The notes beneath the pieces were generated by a model. That model was not told the origin of the DNA. It saw nothing but the letters and a program-made list of their open reading frames with translations, and searched no databases. Below, piece after piece: positions 6,113-13,887 of a stretch of DNA of 29,844 nucleotides. Each line of letters starts with the position of its first letter. Position 1 is the stretch's first letter. Both the position numbers and the translations under genes were made by a program. This DNA is from Ruminococcus sp. UBA1394 (GTDB taxonomy: Bacteria; Bacillota; Clostridia; Oscillospirales; Ruminococcaceae): assembly GCA_002305725.1 (NCBI GenBank), contig DBQM01000008.1:1-29844 (forward strand), in the 5' to 3' direction.

Positions 6113-7346
6113 AAAGTTTTCCTCAAAGCAGAAGCTTGCGCTTTCATGGTGGACTAATCCTGAATACCGATCAAAAGACGCAATAATCTGCGACGGTTCA
6201 GTACGTTCCGGAAAGACACTATGTATGTCAATGGGCTTTGTAAGCTGGGCTATGACCTGTTTTAACGGCTGCTCATTTGCTATCTGCGGAAAAACAATAA
6301 CGTCTGTCCGCAGAAACGTTTTTGAGCCGCTTGCCGCATCAATGGGTGCTATGGGGGTTACCTGGATTGAAAAGGTGAGCAGAAACTACATTGACATTAA
6401 TATGTCCGGCAGAAAAAACCGCTTTTATCTTTTCGGCGGACGTGACGAAAGCTCTGCGTCACTTATTCAGGGCATGACCCTTGCAGGAATACTTATGGAC
6501 GAGGTGGCACTCATGCCCCGATCATTCGTTGAACAGGCTATGGCAAGATGTTCTGTTCCGGGGTCTAAAATGTGGTTTAACTGCAATCCGGACAATCCAT
6601 ACCACTGGTTTTACCGTGAATGGATACTGAAAGCGGAGGAGAAAAACGCTCTCCACCTTCACTTTACCATGAATGACAATCCGTCACTTACTCCGGCAAT
6701 ACGCAAAAGGTATGAAAACCTTTATTCCGGCGTTTTCTACGACAGGTTTATCCTTGGAAAGTGGACTGCCGCAAGCGGTGTTGTGTACCCGATGTTCTCT
6801 GAAGAAACCCACACATTTGATACGGCTCCGGAATGTGAACGGTTTGTGGTGTCCTGTGATTATGGCACGGTGAATCCGTCCTCATTCGGACTGTGGGGCG
6901 AAAGCGGAGGAGTATGGTACCGCATTGAAGAGTATTACTACGATTCAAGGAGAGAGGGTGTGTCGAGGACTGACGAGGAGCATTACAGCGGTCTGGAACG
7001 GCTGATAGGGGACAGGACGCCGGAATTTATCATCGTTGACCCGTCTGCCGCAAGCTTTATTGAGTGTATCAGACGGCATGGAAAATACCATGTCAGACCG
7101 GCGAAAAATGACGTCTTGTCGGGAATAAGGCGTGTGGGCGACGCTCTCAGAAGCAGGAGTATTCTCATTTCAAAGGACTGCACCGACTGTCTGAGGGAAT
7201 TTTCCCTTTACTGCTGGAATGAGAAGTCCGGCGGAGATATTCCTGTGAAAGAAAACGACCACGCAATGGACGACCTGCGGTATTTTGTCAGCACTGTTCT
7301 AAACGGCAGCGAGGACGAGTTCTTTGTGGCGTCTGTGGCACGGTGA
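6099..7346 (+). CDS. Phage terminase large subunit (PBSX type)
   Basis: A 415-residue packaging motor. The start at 6099 is preferred because GGAG lies 9 bases upstream. ATPase motifs: Walker A GSVRSGKT (33-40), Walker B ILMDE (131-135), and the coupling segment WFNCNPDNPYHWF (about 159-171). The C-terminal RNase H-like nuclease has its acidic residues in place: D254 (VSCDYG), D314 (IIVDPS) and D391/D392 (HAMDD). Length and motifs match the PBSX-type terminases of Firmicutes phages. Both ATPase and nuclease sites look intact, which is notable in a cluster without tail genes. It is translated with overlap from the small subunit. Confidence 0.95.
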   Translation: MMRFKKFSSKQKLALSWWTNPEYRSKDAIICDGSVRSGKTLCMSMGFVSWAMTCFNGCSFAICGKTITSVRRNVFEPLAASMGAMGVTWIEKVSRNYIDINMSGRKNRFYLFGGRDESSASLIQGMTLAGILMDEVALMPRSFVEQAMARCSVPGSKMWFNCNPDNPYHWFYREWILKAEEKNALHLHFTMNDNPSLTPAIRKRYENLYSGVFYDRFILGKWTAASGVVYPMFSEETHTFDTAPECERFVVSCDYGTVNPSSFGLWGESGGVWYRIEEYYYDSRREGVSRTDEEHYSGLERLIGDRTPEFIIVDPSAASFIECIRRHGKYHVRPAKNDVLSGIRRVGDALRSRSILISKDCTDCLREFSLYCWNEKSGGDIPVKENDHAMDDLRYFVSTVLNGSEDEFFVASVAR

Positions 7347-7360
7347 AAGGGGGTGAAATT

Positions 7361-8509
7361 GTGAAATTCGGAAAAAAGAAAAAGGCGGAAATACTGACAG
7401 AACCGGCGGCAGTTTCCTCGGCTCTGAGGTACACCGAAACTTCCGGTGAAATGCCCGACAGCGTTGAACACTGGGAAAAGGACCTTTATGACCGTCTGCG
7501 CTTTACCGTTCCGGTGATTGATGCGGCAATCGGGAAAATAGTCCGTCTGACCGGAGGTTACAGGGTAATCTGCGAGGACGAGAGTATGCAGGAGCTTATG
7601 GACAGCTTTGTGTCGGATATTCCTGTGGGACTGACAGGACAGTCGCTCCACAGCTTTACTGACAGCTTTCTTGAAAGTCTGCTGACTTACGGAAACGCAG
7701 TCGGCGAGATTATCCTCGACAGCGATACTCTCAGAATAAGCTCTCTCTATAACGGTGACCCGTCAAGAGTAGCAGTCATTGCGGACAGCAAAACCGGACT
7801 TCCTGTCTACTGTCTTAAATGCAGGGGCGGCAAGCTCAAAGCCTTTGAAAATCAAAATCTTATTCTGTTTTCGGCGCTGAATCCGCCGCCTGGTAAGAAT
7901 ATGGGAGTATCAATACTCAGAGGACTTCCGGCGCTCAGCCGTATTCTTATGAAGATATACCGCTGTATCGGTCAGAACTATGAAAGGGCAGGCAACGTCA
8001 GATATGCCGTTACCTACAAGCCGTCTTCCGACAGCGGCGAAAAGGTGTATTCCCGTGAAAGAGCAATGCAGATAGCCAAGGAATGGTCGGAGGGCATGAC
8101 TGCCGCCAAAAACGGCGAAATAAGAGATTTTGTGGCGGTGGGTGACGTTGACATCAAGGTTATCGGCGCAGACAATCAGCTTTTTGATACGGAAGTACCG
8201 GTGCGTCAGATAATGGAACAGCTTGTTTCAAAGCTTTCAGTACCGCCGTTTCTGCTGGGACTTAACTGGTCCACAACAGAGAGAATGTCCTCTCAGCAGG
8301 CAGATATTCTTACATCTGAGCTGGAATATTACCGCAGAATTATAACTCCGGTTATAAAAAAAGCGGCGTCTGTATTCCTTATGCAAAACGGCTCGCTGTC
8401 GGGAGTTACAGTTGAGTGGGACAACATCAATCTACAGGACGAATCCGTTCTTGCGGAGGCACGTCTGAAAAATGCACAGGCAGAAGAAATCGAAAGAAGT
8501 TTAAGTTAA
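7361..8509 (+). CDS. Phage portal protein
   Basis: A 382-residue portal protein, the twelve-fold ring through which DNA enters the head. I prefer the GTG at 7361 because the GGGGGTG site at 7349-7355 fits it; an in-frame GTG at 7343 lacks such a site and overlaps the terminase stop. Family features include the N-terminal 'VIDAAIGKIVRLTGGYRVIC' region, the central PPPGKNMGVSILRGLPALSRI (portal core), and the C-terminal 'VSKLSVPPFLLGLNWSTTERMSS' followed by LEYYRRIITPVIKKA, typical of SPP1/HK97-like portals. It lies between large terminase and capsid gene as in most phages. Confidence 0.93.
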   Translation: MKFGKKKKAEILTEPAAVSSALRYTETSGEMPDSVEHWEKDLYDRLRFTVPVIDAAIGKIVRLTGGYRVICEDESMQELMDSFVSDIPVGLTGQSLHSFTDSFLESLLTYGNAVGEIILDSDTLRISSLYNGDPSRVAVIADSKTGLPVYCLKCRGGKLKAFENQNLILFSALNPPPGKNMGVSILRGLPALSRILMKIYRCIGQNYERAGNVRYAVTYKPSSDSGEKVYSRERAMQIAKEWSEGMTAAKNGEIRDFVAVGDVDIKVIGADNQLFDTEVPVRQIMEQLVSKLSVPPFLLGLNWSTTERMSSQQADILTSELEYYRRIITPVIKKAASVFLMQNGSLSGVTVEWDNINLQDESVLAEARLKNAQAEEIERSLS

Positions 8510-8523
8510 TGGAGGTAAATTTT

Positions 8524-9495
8524 ATGTATAACGAAATCAGACTTGAAAAGGGACTTTACAATCTTGCAGGCAAGAGCTTTTTACAGGCTCTGGAGGAAAT
8601 CGACCCGACTGAAAACTATGAGGGCACACCTCTCGGCTGTCTTGACGCTTTTGAAAGACAGCTCAAGCGTTTCGACATCAAAATCAGCGGTGAAAACTGC
8701 GACAGAGTGGAGAAGTTCTTTGTCACAACAGAAAGCGCAGTACTTTTCCCGGAATTTGTAAGACGTGCAGTCACAGCAGGCATGGAGGAATCAGTTTTAG
8801 GTGAGCTTGTGGCAGTCAAGACATTTTCAGACTGCAACCAGTACAGAGGCTACAGCGTTACTGAAACCACTCCTTACACAACCAGCACAGCAGAGGGAAC
8901 AGCGCTTCCGGAAACTTCAATCAAGGAGTCAGCGGATTCTGTAAACCTGCTGAAATTCGGCAGACTTATCACAGCGTCCTACGAGGCAGTGAGAATGCAG
9001 AGACTGGATGTGTTTGCGGTAACACTCCGTTCAATCGGCAAAAAGCTTGCTGACGCAATGGTGAACAGCGCTGTAACCGTACTCAAAACAGGTGCGGAAT
9101 CACAGACTATTTCCGGTTCTGCCCTTGCGTTCTCCGATATTACATCGCTGTTCGGCAGCTTTAAGTCCTATGACATGACTGCCCTTGTTGCGTCACCGAA
9201 GAATATCGCCGCAATCATTTCCATGGAGCAGTTCAGCGACGCTCTGACAGCGGACGAAAAGGGAAATATTGTTCTTCCGTTCGGCACAAAGCTTATCAAG
9301 TCAAGCCAGATCGACGATGACACAATTATTGGTATCGACAGCCGCTATGCCCTTGAATTTGTCACAAGCTCCGAGCTTGTCATGGAAACGGATAAGCTTA
9401 TCGACCGTCAGATGGACGCATTTACGGTTTCATGCAACCTTGTGTTCAGAAAGCTTATGGCGGACGCAGTAAAGACACTCAGCCTGGCAAAGTAA
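8524..9495 (+). CDS. Major capsid protein, HK97 fold (probable)
   Basis: A 323-residue protein with GGAGG 8 bases upstream of the ATG at 8524. Layout fits an HK97-type shell protein: a variable N-terminal arm (about 1-100), then a middle section rich in short strands (TTPYTTSTAEGTALPETSIK, about 118-137), then A- and P-domain-like segments ending in VSCNLVFRKLMADAVKTL. It follows the portal gene, where capsid genes normally lie. No separate scaffold gene is seen; the N-terminal arm may serve as one. An encapsulin-like shell is unlikely because terminase and portal accompany it. A hairpin follows at 9503-9522. Confidence 0.8.
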   Translation: MYNEIRLEKGLYNLAGKSFLQALEEIDPTENYEGTPLGCLDAFERQLKRFDIKISGENCDRVEKFFVTTESAVLFPEFVRRAVTAGMEESVLGELVAVKTFSDCNQYRGYSVTETTPYTTSTAEGTALPETSIKESADSVNLLKFGRLITASYEAVRMQRLDVFAVTLRSIGKKLADAMVNSAVTVLKTGAESQTISGSALAFSDITSLFGSFKSYDMTALVASPKNIAAIISMEQFSDALTADEKGNIVLPFGTKLIKSSQIDDDTIIGIDSRYALEFVTSSELVMETDKLIDRQMDAFTVSCNLVFRKLMADAVKTLSLAK

Positions 9496-9502
9496 TTGTT
9501 TG

Positions 9503-9522
9503 GGACGCCCGTCAGGGCGTCC
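9503..9522 (+). promoter_or_regulatory. Intercistronic hairpin behind the capsid gene
   Basis: Arms GGACGCCC (9503-9510) and GGGCGTCC (9515-9522) close a four-base loop, with one more wobble pair outside. No T-run follows, so it is more likely a 3' stability or processing hairpin that raises capsid mRNA level than a full terminator. The next gene's ribosome site (AAAGGAG) starts about ten bases further on. Confidence 0.55.
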
Positions 9523-9544
9523 TATAAAACGAAAGGAGTTTACT

Positions 9545-10384
9545 ATGGACAAAACCGAAACACTTGAAAAGCTTAACAAGTTCACAAGACGTGAGATGAA
9601 CGAGGACGAGGTCTACATTTTCGACGTTATCCTCTGCGACAACGATATCGACAGGGACGGGGAAAGATTCTCCCTTAATGCTCTGAAAACCCTTGAAAAG
9701 CTGTTTGTGGGCAAGACGGGTATTTTCGACCACAACCCGAAGTGCAGCGGACAGACTGCAAGAATATTTTCCACAGAACTTGTGACAGACAACTCAAAAA
9801 CAACCGCCGCCGGAGAGCCTTACACTTACCTTAAAGGCAGCGCATACATGGTGAGGACGGACGAAAATCTCAGCCTTATCCGTGAAATTGACGGAGGTAT
9901 CAAAAAGGAAGTCAGCATTTCATGCAGTGCAAAATCAAGAAAATGCTCTGTCTGCGGAGCTGATTTAAACCGCAAGGGCTGCCCTCATACCGCCGGAAAA
10001 ACCTATAACGGCAAAGTCGCTCATGCAGTGCTTGACGATATAACCGACGCTTATGAGTGGAGCTTTGTTGCTGTTCCGGCACAGGTCAATGCAGGGGTTA
10101 CAAAGAAGTTTGCAGGAGCAGGAAGTGAAACCAGTACCAAAAAAGACGAGCTTATTGAAAAACTCTGCGCCGGAGTGAGAGCGGACATCTACAGGCTCTG
10201 TCTTTCTAACGGTTCTGACTTATACGCAAAGGCGCTTACAGCTGCCGCTGACAAAATGGACGCTGAGGAACTTATTGCGTTTAAGGAACTGCTTGAAAAG
10301 GAACACAAGTCCGGTATCGTTTCACAGCTTGAAATGAAAGAAAGCAGTCTTGACGAATTCAGAATGGAGGGAAAGAATAAATGA
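9545..10384 (+). CDS. Prohead protease-like protein with zinc-knuckle-like insert
   Basis: A 279-residue protein; start at 9545 with AAAGGAG upstream. The N-terminal domain fits phage prohead serine proteases: VYIFDVILCDNDIDRDGERF (about 23-42), a histidine in GIFDHN (H63), and a serine-rich strand KEVSISCSAK (S124, S126 or S128), before WSFVAVPAQ (about 172-180). An unusual insert C134-x2-C137-x8-C146-x-H148 looks like a metal-binding knuckle. The C-terminal third (about 195-279) is helical and charged and could act as scaffold. The gene lies after, not before, the capsid gene, which is a less common order. It overlaps the next gene by four bases (ATGA). Confidence 0.72.
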   Translation: MDKTETLEKLNKFTRREMNEDEVYIFDVILCDNDIDRDGERFSLNALKTLEKLFVGKTGIFDHNPKCSGQTARIFSTELVTDNSKTTAAGEPYTYLKGSAYMVRTDENLSLIREIDGGIKKEVSISCSAKSRKCSVCGADLNRKGCPHTAGKTYNGKVAHAVLDDITDAYEWSFVAVPAQVNAGVTKKFAGAGSETSTKKDELIEKLCAGVRADIYRLCLSNGSDLYAKALTAAADKMDAEELIAFKELLEKEHKSGIVSQLEMKESSLDEFRMEGKNK

Positions 10385-10740
10385 ACATCTCACAGATAAC
10401 ATCGCTTTTTATACTCTTTTCGGGCGAGACCGACATCAACAAGTATCAGCCGCTTATCGACTCGTCCATTCTGCAGGTGAGCCGTCAGCTTAAAGAGGGC
10501 GCTTCCTCCGCTGATATAAGGCTTGATTATCTCTGTGCGGCTATTGCAAATTACAGGTACAGCCAGCTTACCTGCGTGAAAAACAAGGTGGCTTACACAT
10601 ATGCCGGAACTGCTGACAGCAAGGGTAATTCTCAGATGGAATATGATCTTGCAAAGGAGCTTATGTGCGAGTATTACAAGGCGGCGGCTGACCTGCTTTG
10701 TGATGATGACTTTGTGTTCAGCGCAGTCTGCAGCGGATAA
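10381..10740 (+). CDS. Head-tail connector-like protein (probable)
   Basis: A 119-residue, mostly helical protein whose ATG overlaps the protease stop (ATGA), so the two are coupled. The opening MNISQITSLFILFSGE and the following helices (DSSILQVSRQL, DYLCAAIANYRYSQL) resemble the small all-helical adaptor proteins that dock under the portal (HK97 gp6 type). The position after capsid and protease genes is the usual one for such a protein. There is no catalytic motif. The family assignment is by size, helical pattern and place. Confidence 0.6.
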   Translation: MNISQITSLFILFSGETDINKYQPLIDSSILQVSRQLKEGASSADIRLDYLCAAIANYRYSQLTCVKNKVAYTYAGTADSKGNSQMEYDLAKELMCEYYKAAADLLCDDDFVFSAVCSG

Positions 10741-10752
10741 GGGGGTGATTCC

Positions 10753-11166
10753 TTGGCAGGACTTGTAAATGCCATTGAGGGAATACTGGCTGTTCTGAAA
10801 GGCGGAGATGCGGCGGTTTACAGCGAATATGAAAAGATACCGGTCTGTAAGCATGAGGATATATACGCCGCTGTGGGAATTTCCAAAATCGTCATAGAAA
10901 ACGGATATTCCGGAGAGGCAGGGGAGTATTACAGCGAAAAATACAGTCTGCGCATACGCATTCTCGGAAAGCCGGACACACCGCCCTCTGAACTTTATGA
11001 GATGCTTGACACTCAGCTGCTTGACAGGCTTTCGGCGTCCGGCTACTCAGTTAATCATGCGGAAATTTCTGCGCCGGTACAGGACAACGGTCTGAAAAGA
11101 ATTGTGCTGGAATGTACTGCGGAAATATCCGGCAGAACGGAGGAAAAAAATGAATCACAGTCCTGA
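10753..11166 (+). CDS. Phage head-completion or tail-terminator-like protein
   Basis: A 137-residue protein with TTG start at 10753; GGGGGTG at 10741-10747 lies at normal spacing and decides the start. The sequence alternates strands and helices (KIVIENGYSGEAG, YSLRIRILGKPDTPP, ELYEMLDTQLLDRL, RIVLECTAEISG). That mixed pattern, with a central helix and late beta hairpin, resembles small tail-completion proteins that cap the head-tail joint. I do not recognise a specific family. It follows the connector-like gene and overlaps the next by 17 bases. Confidence 0.5.
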   Translation: MAGLVNAIEGILAVLKGGDAAVYSEYEKIPVCKHEDIYAAVGISKIVIENGYSGEAGEYYSEKYSLRIRILGKPDTPPSELYEMLDTQLLDRLSASGYSVNHAEISAPVQDNGLKRIVLECTAEISGRTEEKNESQS

Positions 11167-11539
11167 TAAAGAAAAATACTGTCCTGCACAGCTTGGGGAC
11201 ATAAAGCTTTACGTCAGCTCCTATGAGCTTAGCCGTGACAGGCGCTATAGCTTTCTGAACCGTGCGGACAGCGAGCTGTATTTTACTGACAACGGTTCTT
11301 ATCCGGCATATCTCAGGCTTAAAGGATATGTTTTAAGGTCGGAATGTGAATCGCCCTGTGTGGCTTTCAACACGCTTATGGACAATAATACGAGATTCTT
11401 TCTGACTATGGACGGGATATTTTTTAATGCGGCAAGGCTGAAAAGCTTCAGTGCAGTTACAGATATAAATTCGCAGACTGTCAGATGCGAGGTCCTGCTC
11501 TGCTGCACCAGCTATATAAGCGAAACGGAGGCGGAATAG
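11150..11539 (+). CDS. Small phage structural protein, unassigned
   Basis: A 129-residue protein starting at 11150, with CGGAGG about eight bases upstream; it overlaps the previous gene by 17 bases. Predicted beta-rich: YLRLKGYVLRSE, then FNTLMDNNTRFFLTMDGIFFNAARLKSF, then VRCEVLLCC. The 'F-L-T-x-D-G-I' segment followed by a second strand pair resembles small tail or baseplate adaptor domains, but I cannot name the family. Its stop codon abuts the next start. The context, between connector-like genes and a hub-like gene, suggests a virion component. Confidence 0.5.
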   Translation: MNHSPDKEKYCPAQLGDIKLYVSSYELSRDRRYSFLNRADSELYFTDNGSYPAYLRLKGYVLRSECESPCVAFNTLMDNNTRFFLTMDGIFFNAARLKSFSAVTDINSQTVRCEVLLCCTSYISETEAE

Positions 11540-12469
11540 ATGGACCCTCATTACACCGTTAGAATGTACGATGCGGACGGAAACTGCCGTACCGAAGAAG
11601 TGTGCTTTTATTTCCGGTATGTAAAGGAGCTTTATACGCCTTATGTCTATTTTGAATGTGAGTTTACGAGCTCTTCTGTGGAGATAGCTGATTTCAACCG
11701 TATTGAGTTCTTTATTTACGGAAAATTAATGCACAGGGGCATTGTTGACAGCATAGATATCCGGTGCAGCAGCGGAAGATATAAAGTCTATGTGAAGTCA
11801 AAGGGGTTTACGTCGCTGCTTTGTCAGAATCAGCCTACGCCCGGAATGATGACAAACGTTGACTTAAACGGCATAATATCGACATTTCCGGATATTCCGT
11901 ATATAACCTGTGAAAACAGCGATGTTGAAAATTACATTTACATAAAGGACGGTTCAACTGTCTGGGACGCTGTATGCAATCTGGCATTCAGGCAGACGGG
12001 GTTATATCCGTATATCGAGGGCACAAATAATGTCAGAATAAAAAGGAGGAGTCCCGTAAGGGAATTCTATCTGGACAGCAAAGCGGTTCTTGCAACAGGA
12101 GTGCGGCATGATTTGACAAAGGTTATAAGCCATATACATATGCAGGATATTGAAGGCAATTACGATGTTTACAGCAAGGAAAACCAGGCGGCGACAGACA
12201 GGAATATTATCAGACATAAACAGATCCCTCTCGACCGTCAGTTTCTCAGTAATCCGGAATCTGCTCTGGATTATAAGCTTAACTTCAGTATGAGAGGGAT
12301 CGTATGCCATTATATAAAATATGTCGGATATAGCTATGAGGACCTGCTTGACTACATAACCTGCGGAGACTTTTCAATGAAAAGGATACACAGTATTGAT
12401 GTTACTTTCAGCGGCGGCAGGGCGGTCACTCAGCTTGGCTTTTATGATGACGGATTTTATTCCGCTTAG
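11540..12469 (+). CDS. Baseplate hub-like protein (XkdQ/gpD type, probable)
   Basis: A 309-residue protein starting directly after the previous stop, with GGAGG inside that gene's end. The start of the protein (VYFECEFTSSSVEIADFNRIEFFIYGKLMHRGIVDS) and the strand-rich body with DGSTVWDAVCNLAFRQTGLYPYIEG (about 137-160) match the layout of phage hub proteins such as XkdQ of PBSX and late-control protein D, which form the central spike hub. Length is near the usual 310-330. The gene's usual partners (tube, tape measure, LysM adaptor) are absent here. Its stop overlaps the stop of the convergent CPBP gene by four bases, with no terminator between. Confidence 0.6.
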   Translation: MDPHYTVRMYDADGNCRTEEVCFYFRYVKELYTPYVYFECEFTSSSVEIADFNRIEFFIYGKLMHRGIVDSIDIRCSSGRYKVYVKSKGFTSLLCQNQPTPGMMTNVDLNGIISTFPDIPYITCENSDVENYIYIKDGSTVWDAVCNLAFRQTGLYPYIEGTNNVRIKRRSPVREFYLDSKAVLATGVRHDLTKVISHIHMQDIEGNYDVYSKENQAATDRNIIRHKQIPLDRQFLSNPESALDYKLNFSMRGIVCHYIKYVGYSYEDLLDYITCGDFSMKRIHSIDVTFSGGRAVTQLGFYDDGFYSA

Positions 12470-13653
12470 TAAAGCAGTGAATCTGTAATTGCCGGGAAAG
12501 AATTGATGACTGTTATGACAGCGTAAGCCGCTATTGAAAGCACAAGCATAACTGATGAAACTGCTGTGCCGTTTCTGAGCTTCTGATGGGGCATTGTAAA
12601 CGGCAGGCGGTTTTTTTTGTAGAATTTCACATACATAACAAGTCCTGCGGCGCACAGGGCAACCATAATAATACCGGTCAGACCGGCAGTTACAACATTG
12701 TCAAGAGCGCCTGAATATGAAACAATTATTGAAAATGTATTTGCAAATGCATGAACAATGATTGACGGTAAAAGTGAATTATGCCTGATATCAATGTGTG
12801 CAAAGAAGATGCCCATAAAGAATGCAAAAATAAACTGAGAAATATTTCCGTGCATAAGTCCGAACAAAAGCGCACTCATTATAATTCCGAAACGCTGACT
12901 TACTCTTGAAAGATTTTTCATGACAAATCCACGGTACATGAGTTCTTCGGTTACAGGGGCTGCTATACAGGTGTAGACAGCGGTAACAGCAATCGTTTTT
13001 GGATTCTGATAGTTCATCATCTCTGACCCGACAGACATATCCACACCGCTGAAAATAATCTCAAAAGCTGTTCCGGCGAGTCCGCCGACATATCTGATAA
13101 AGAAAGACATTACGCAGTATGAAGCTATTGTCTTAAAGGTAAGGTCTGTTGTCTGAAAGTAGGAACCGATTTTTATTTTTGATACCTTTGAACCAATAAG
13201 GAAAACCAATATGCTGCAGGTCATTAAAACCAGCATATTTATTCCGATGTTTATTGAGGATTCGCTGAAAAAGCTTTCCAGTCCGGAAAGGTACTGTACA
13301 GATGCCTCCGAGGCTTTTACGCCGTCCTTTTTCATGACAATATACTGAAGTATAGTCAGTATAGCCATCATGATACCGGTCGATGCGATAAGATGAATAA
13401 GTATTCCTGCACCGGCAATATTGAAATAATGCCGGATTTTTCTTTTTTCATCCTTTGACGGCTCAAACGGGATAACACAGCCGGGAATGTCTATCTGCGG
13501 GACGATTTCACGGTAATTGCTGTTGTAGTCCTCATATTCCGTGAAATTTTCAAACGGATTTTTTGAATTTATATCTGAAACACCCGGAGGTGCGGATAAA
13601 TCAGGGCTATATTCCTGATTTTCAAAAAAAGTATTATTCATAATTTTTATCAT
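12466..13653 (-). CDS. CPBP-family intramembrane metalloprotease
   Basis: A 395-residue multi-pass membrane protein of the CPBP (CAAX protease / Abi) family. The catalytic motifs are clear: E236-E237-x3-R241 (EELMYR), F-x3-H268 (FGLMHG) and H301-x3-N305 (HAFANT). A cytoplasmic N-terminal tail of about 75 residues precedes roughly eight hydrophobic segments (from about residue 80). Substrate is unknown; relatives process prenylated peptides or take part in bacteriocin self-immunity. Two starts are possible, 13653 and 13641. The only SD (GGAGG, 13681-13685) is far upstream unless the hairpin at 13653-13676 folds. Promoter at 13704-13732. It is convergent with the phage-like operon. Confidence 0.88.
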   Translation of the reverse strand: MIKIMNNTFFENQEYSPDLSAPPGVSDINSKNPFENFTEYEDYNSNYREIVPQIDIPGCVIPFEPSKDEKRKIRHYFNIAGAGILIHLIASTGIMMAILTILQYIVMKKDGVKASEASVQYLSGLESFFSESSINIGINMLVLMTCSILVFLIGSKVSKIKIGSYFQTTDLTFKTIASYCVMSFFIRYVGGLAGTAFEIIFSGVDMSVGSEMMNYQNPKTIAVTAVYTCIAAPVTEELMYRGFVMKNLSRVSQRFGIIMSALLFGLMHGNISQFIFAFFMGIFFAHIDIRHNSLLPSIIVHAFANTFSIIVSYSGALDNVVTAGLTGIIMVALCAAGLVMYVKFYKKNRLPFTMPHQKLRNGTAVSSVMLVLSIAAYAVITVINSFPAITDSLLY

Positions 13654-13685
13654 TTTCCGGAAAAATATCCGGAAAATTTTCCTCC
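13653..13685 (-). promoter_or_regulatory. Hairpin between ribosome site and start of the CPBP gene
   Basis: In the transcript, GGAGG (13685-13681) is followed by an 8-bp hairpin with arms TTTTCCGG and CCGGAAAA (complements of 13669-13676 and 13653-13660), ending at the ATG at 13653. If folded, the SD comes within about five bases of the start. A 17-codon ORF beginning at 13687 also runs through this stretch. Confidence 0.4.
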
Positions 13686-13703
13686 ATTACAGCTTATTAT
13701 TAC

Positions 13704-13732
13704 ATTATATATCATTTTTTACATATAGTCAA
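13704..13732 (-). promoter_or_regulatory. Promoter of the CPBP gene
   Basis: TTGACT (13727-13732), 17 bases and TATAAT (13704-13709) on the minus strand. The predicted transcript start is about 13697, twelve bases before the GGAGG site. Confidence 0.75.
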
Positions 13733-13753
13733 ATGAATAAGGGTAAAAAGTTG

Positions 13754-13782
13754 TAGACAAAGCCTAAAAAATGTGGTATAAT
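13754..13782 (+). promoter_or_regulatory. Promoter of the Nudix gene
   Basis: TAGACA (13754-13759), 17 bases and TATAAT (13777-13782) on the plus strand. It is arranged back to back with the CPBP promoter. About 100 bases of leader separate it from the start codon. Confidence 0.65.
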
Positions 13783-13887
13783 ATACGCAAGCGTTTATTA
13801 AATCTTTTCAGATGTCTGTTTAAGGCGCTTTTTACCGTACAGACAGGAAGTTTAATAATTCATCAAGAAGAAAGGAATCTGTAAAAA

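Larger units (their letters stand above)
5550..12469 (+). mobile_element. Phage-derived packaging and capsid operon without tail, lysis or integration genes
   Basis: Nine same-strand, closely spaced or overlapping genes follow phage late-gene order: small terminase, large terminase, portal, major capsid protein, prohead protease, three small connector/tail-like proteins and a hub-like protein. No tape measure, tube, sheath, lysis, replication, repressor or integrase gene is present. The flanks are a tRNA operon on the left and a convergent chromosomal gene on the right. All reading frames are open, and base composition resembles the neighbouring chromosomal genes more than the mobilizable element. 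It could be an old prophage remnant, a satellite-like capsid module or a domesticated capsid system. Confidence 0.8.

Noticed and set aside
7208..7651. 147-residue frame opposite the terminase/portal junction
   Set aside because: Antisense shadow without ribosome site or domain; the plus-strand genes carry clear motifs.
8524..9495. Encapsulin nanocompartment shell
   Set aside because: Terminase, portal and protease genes surround it, which fits a phage capsid; no cargo enzyme is adjacent.
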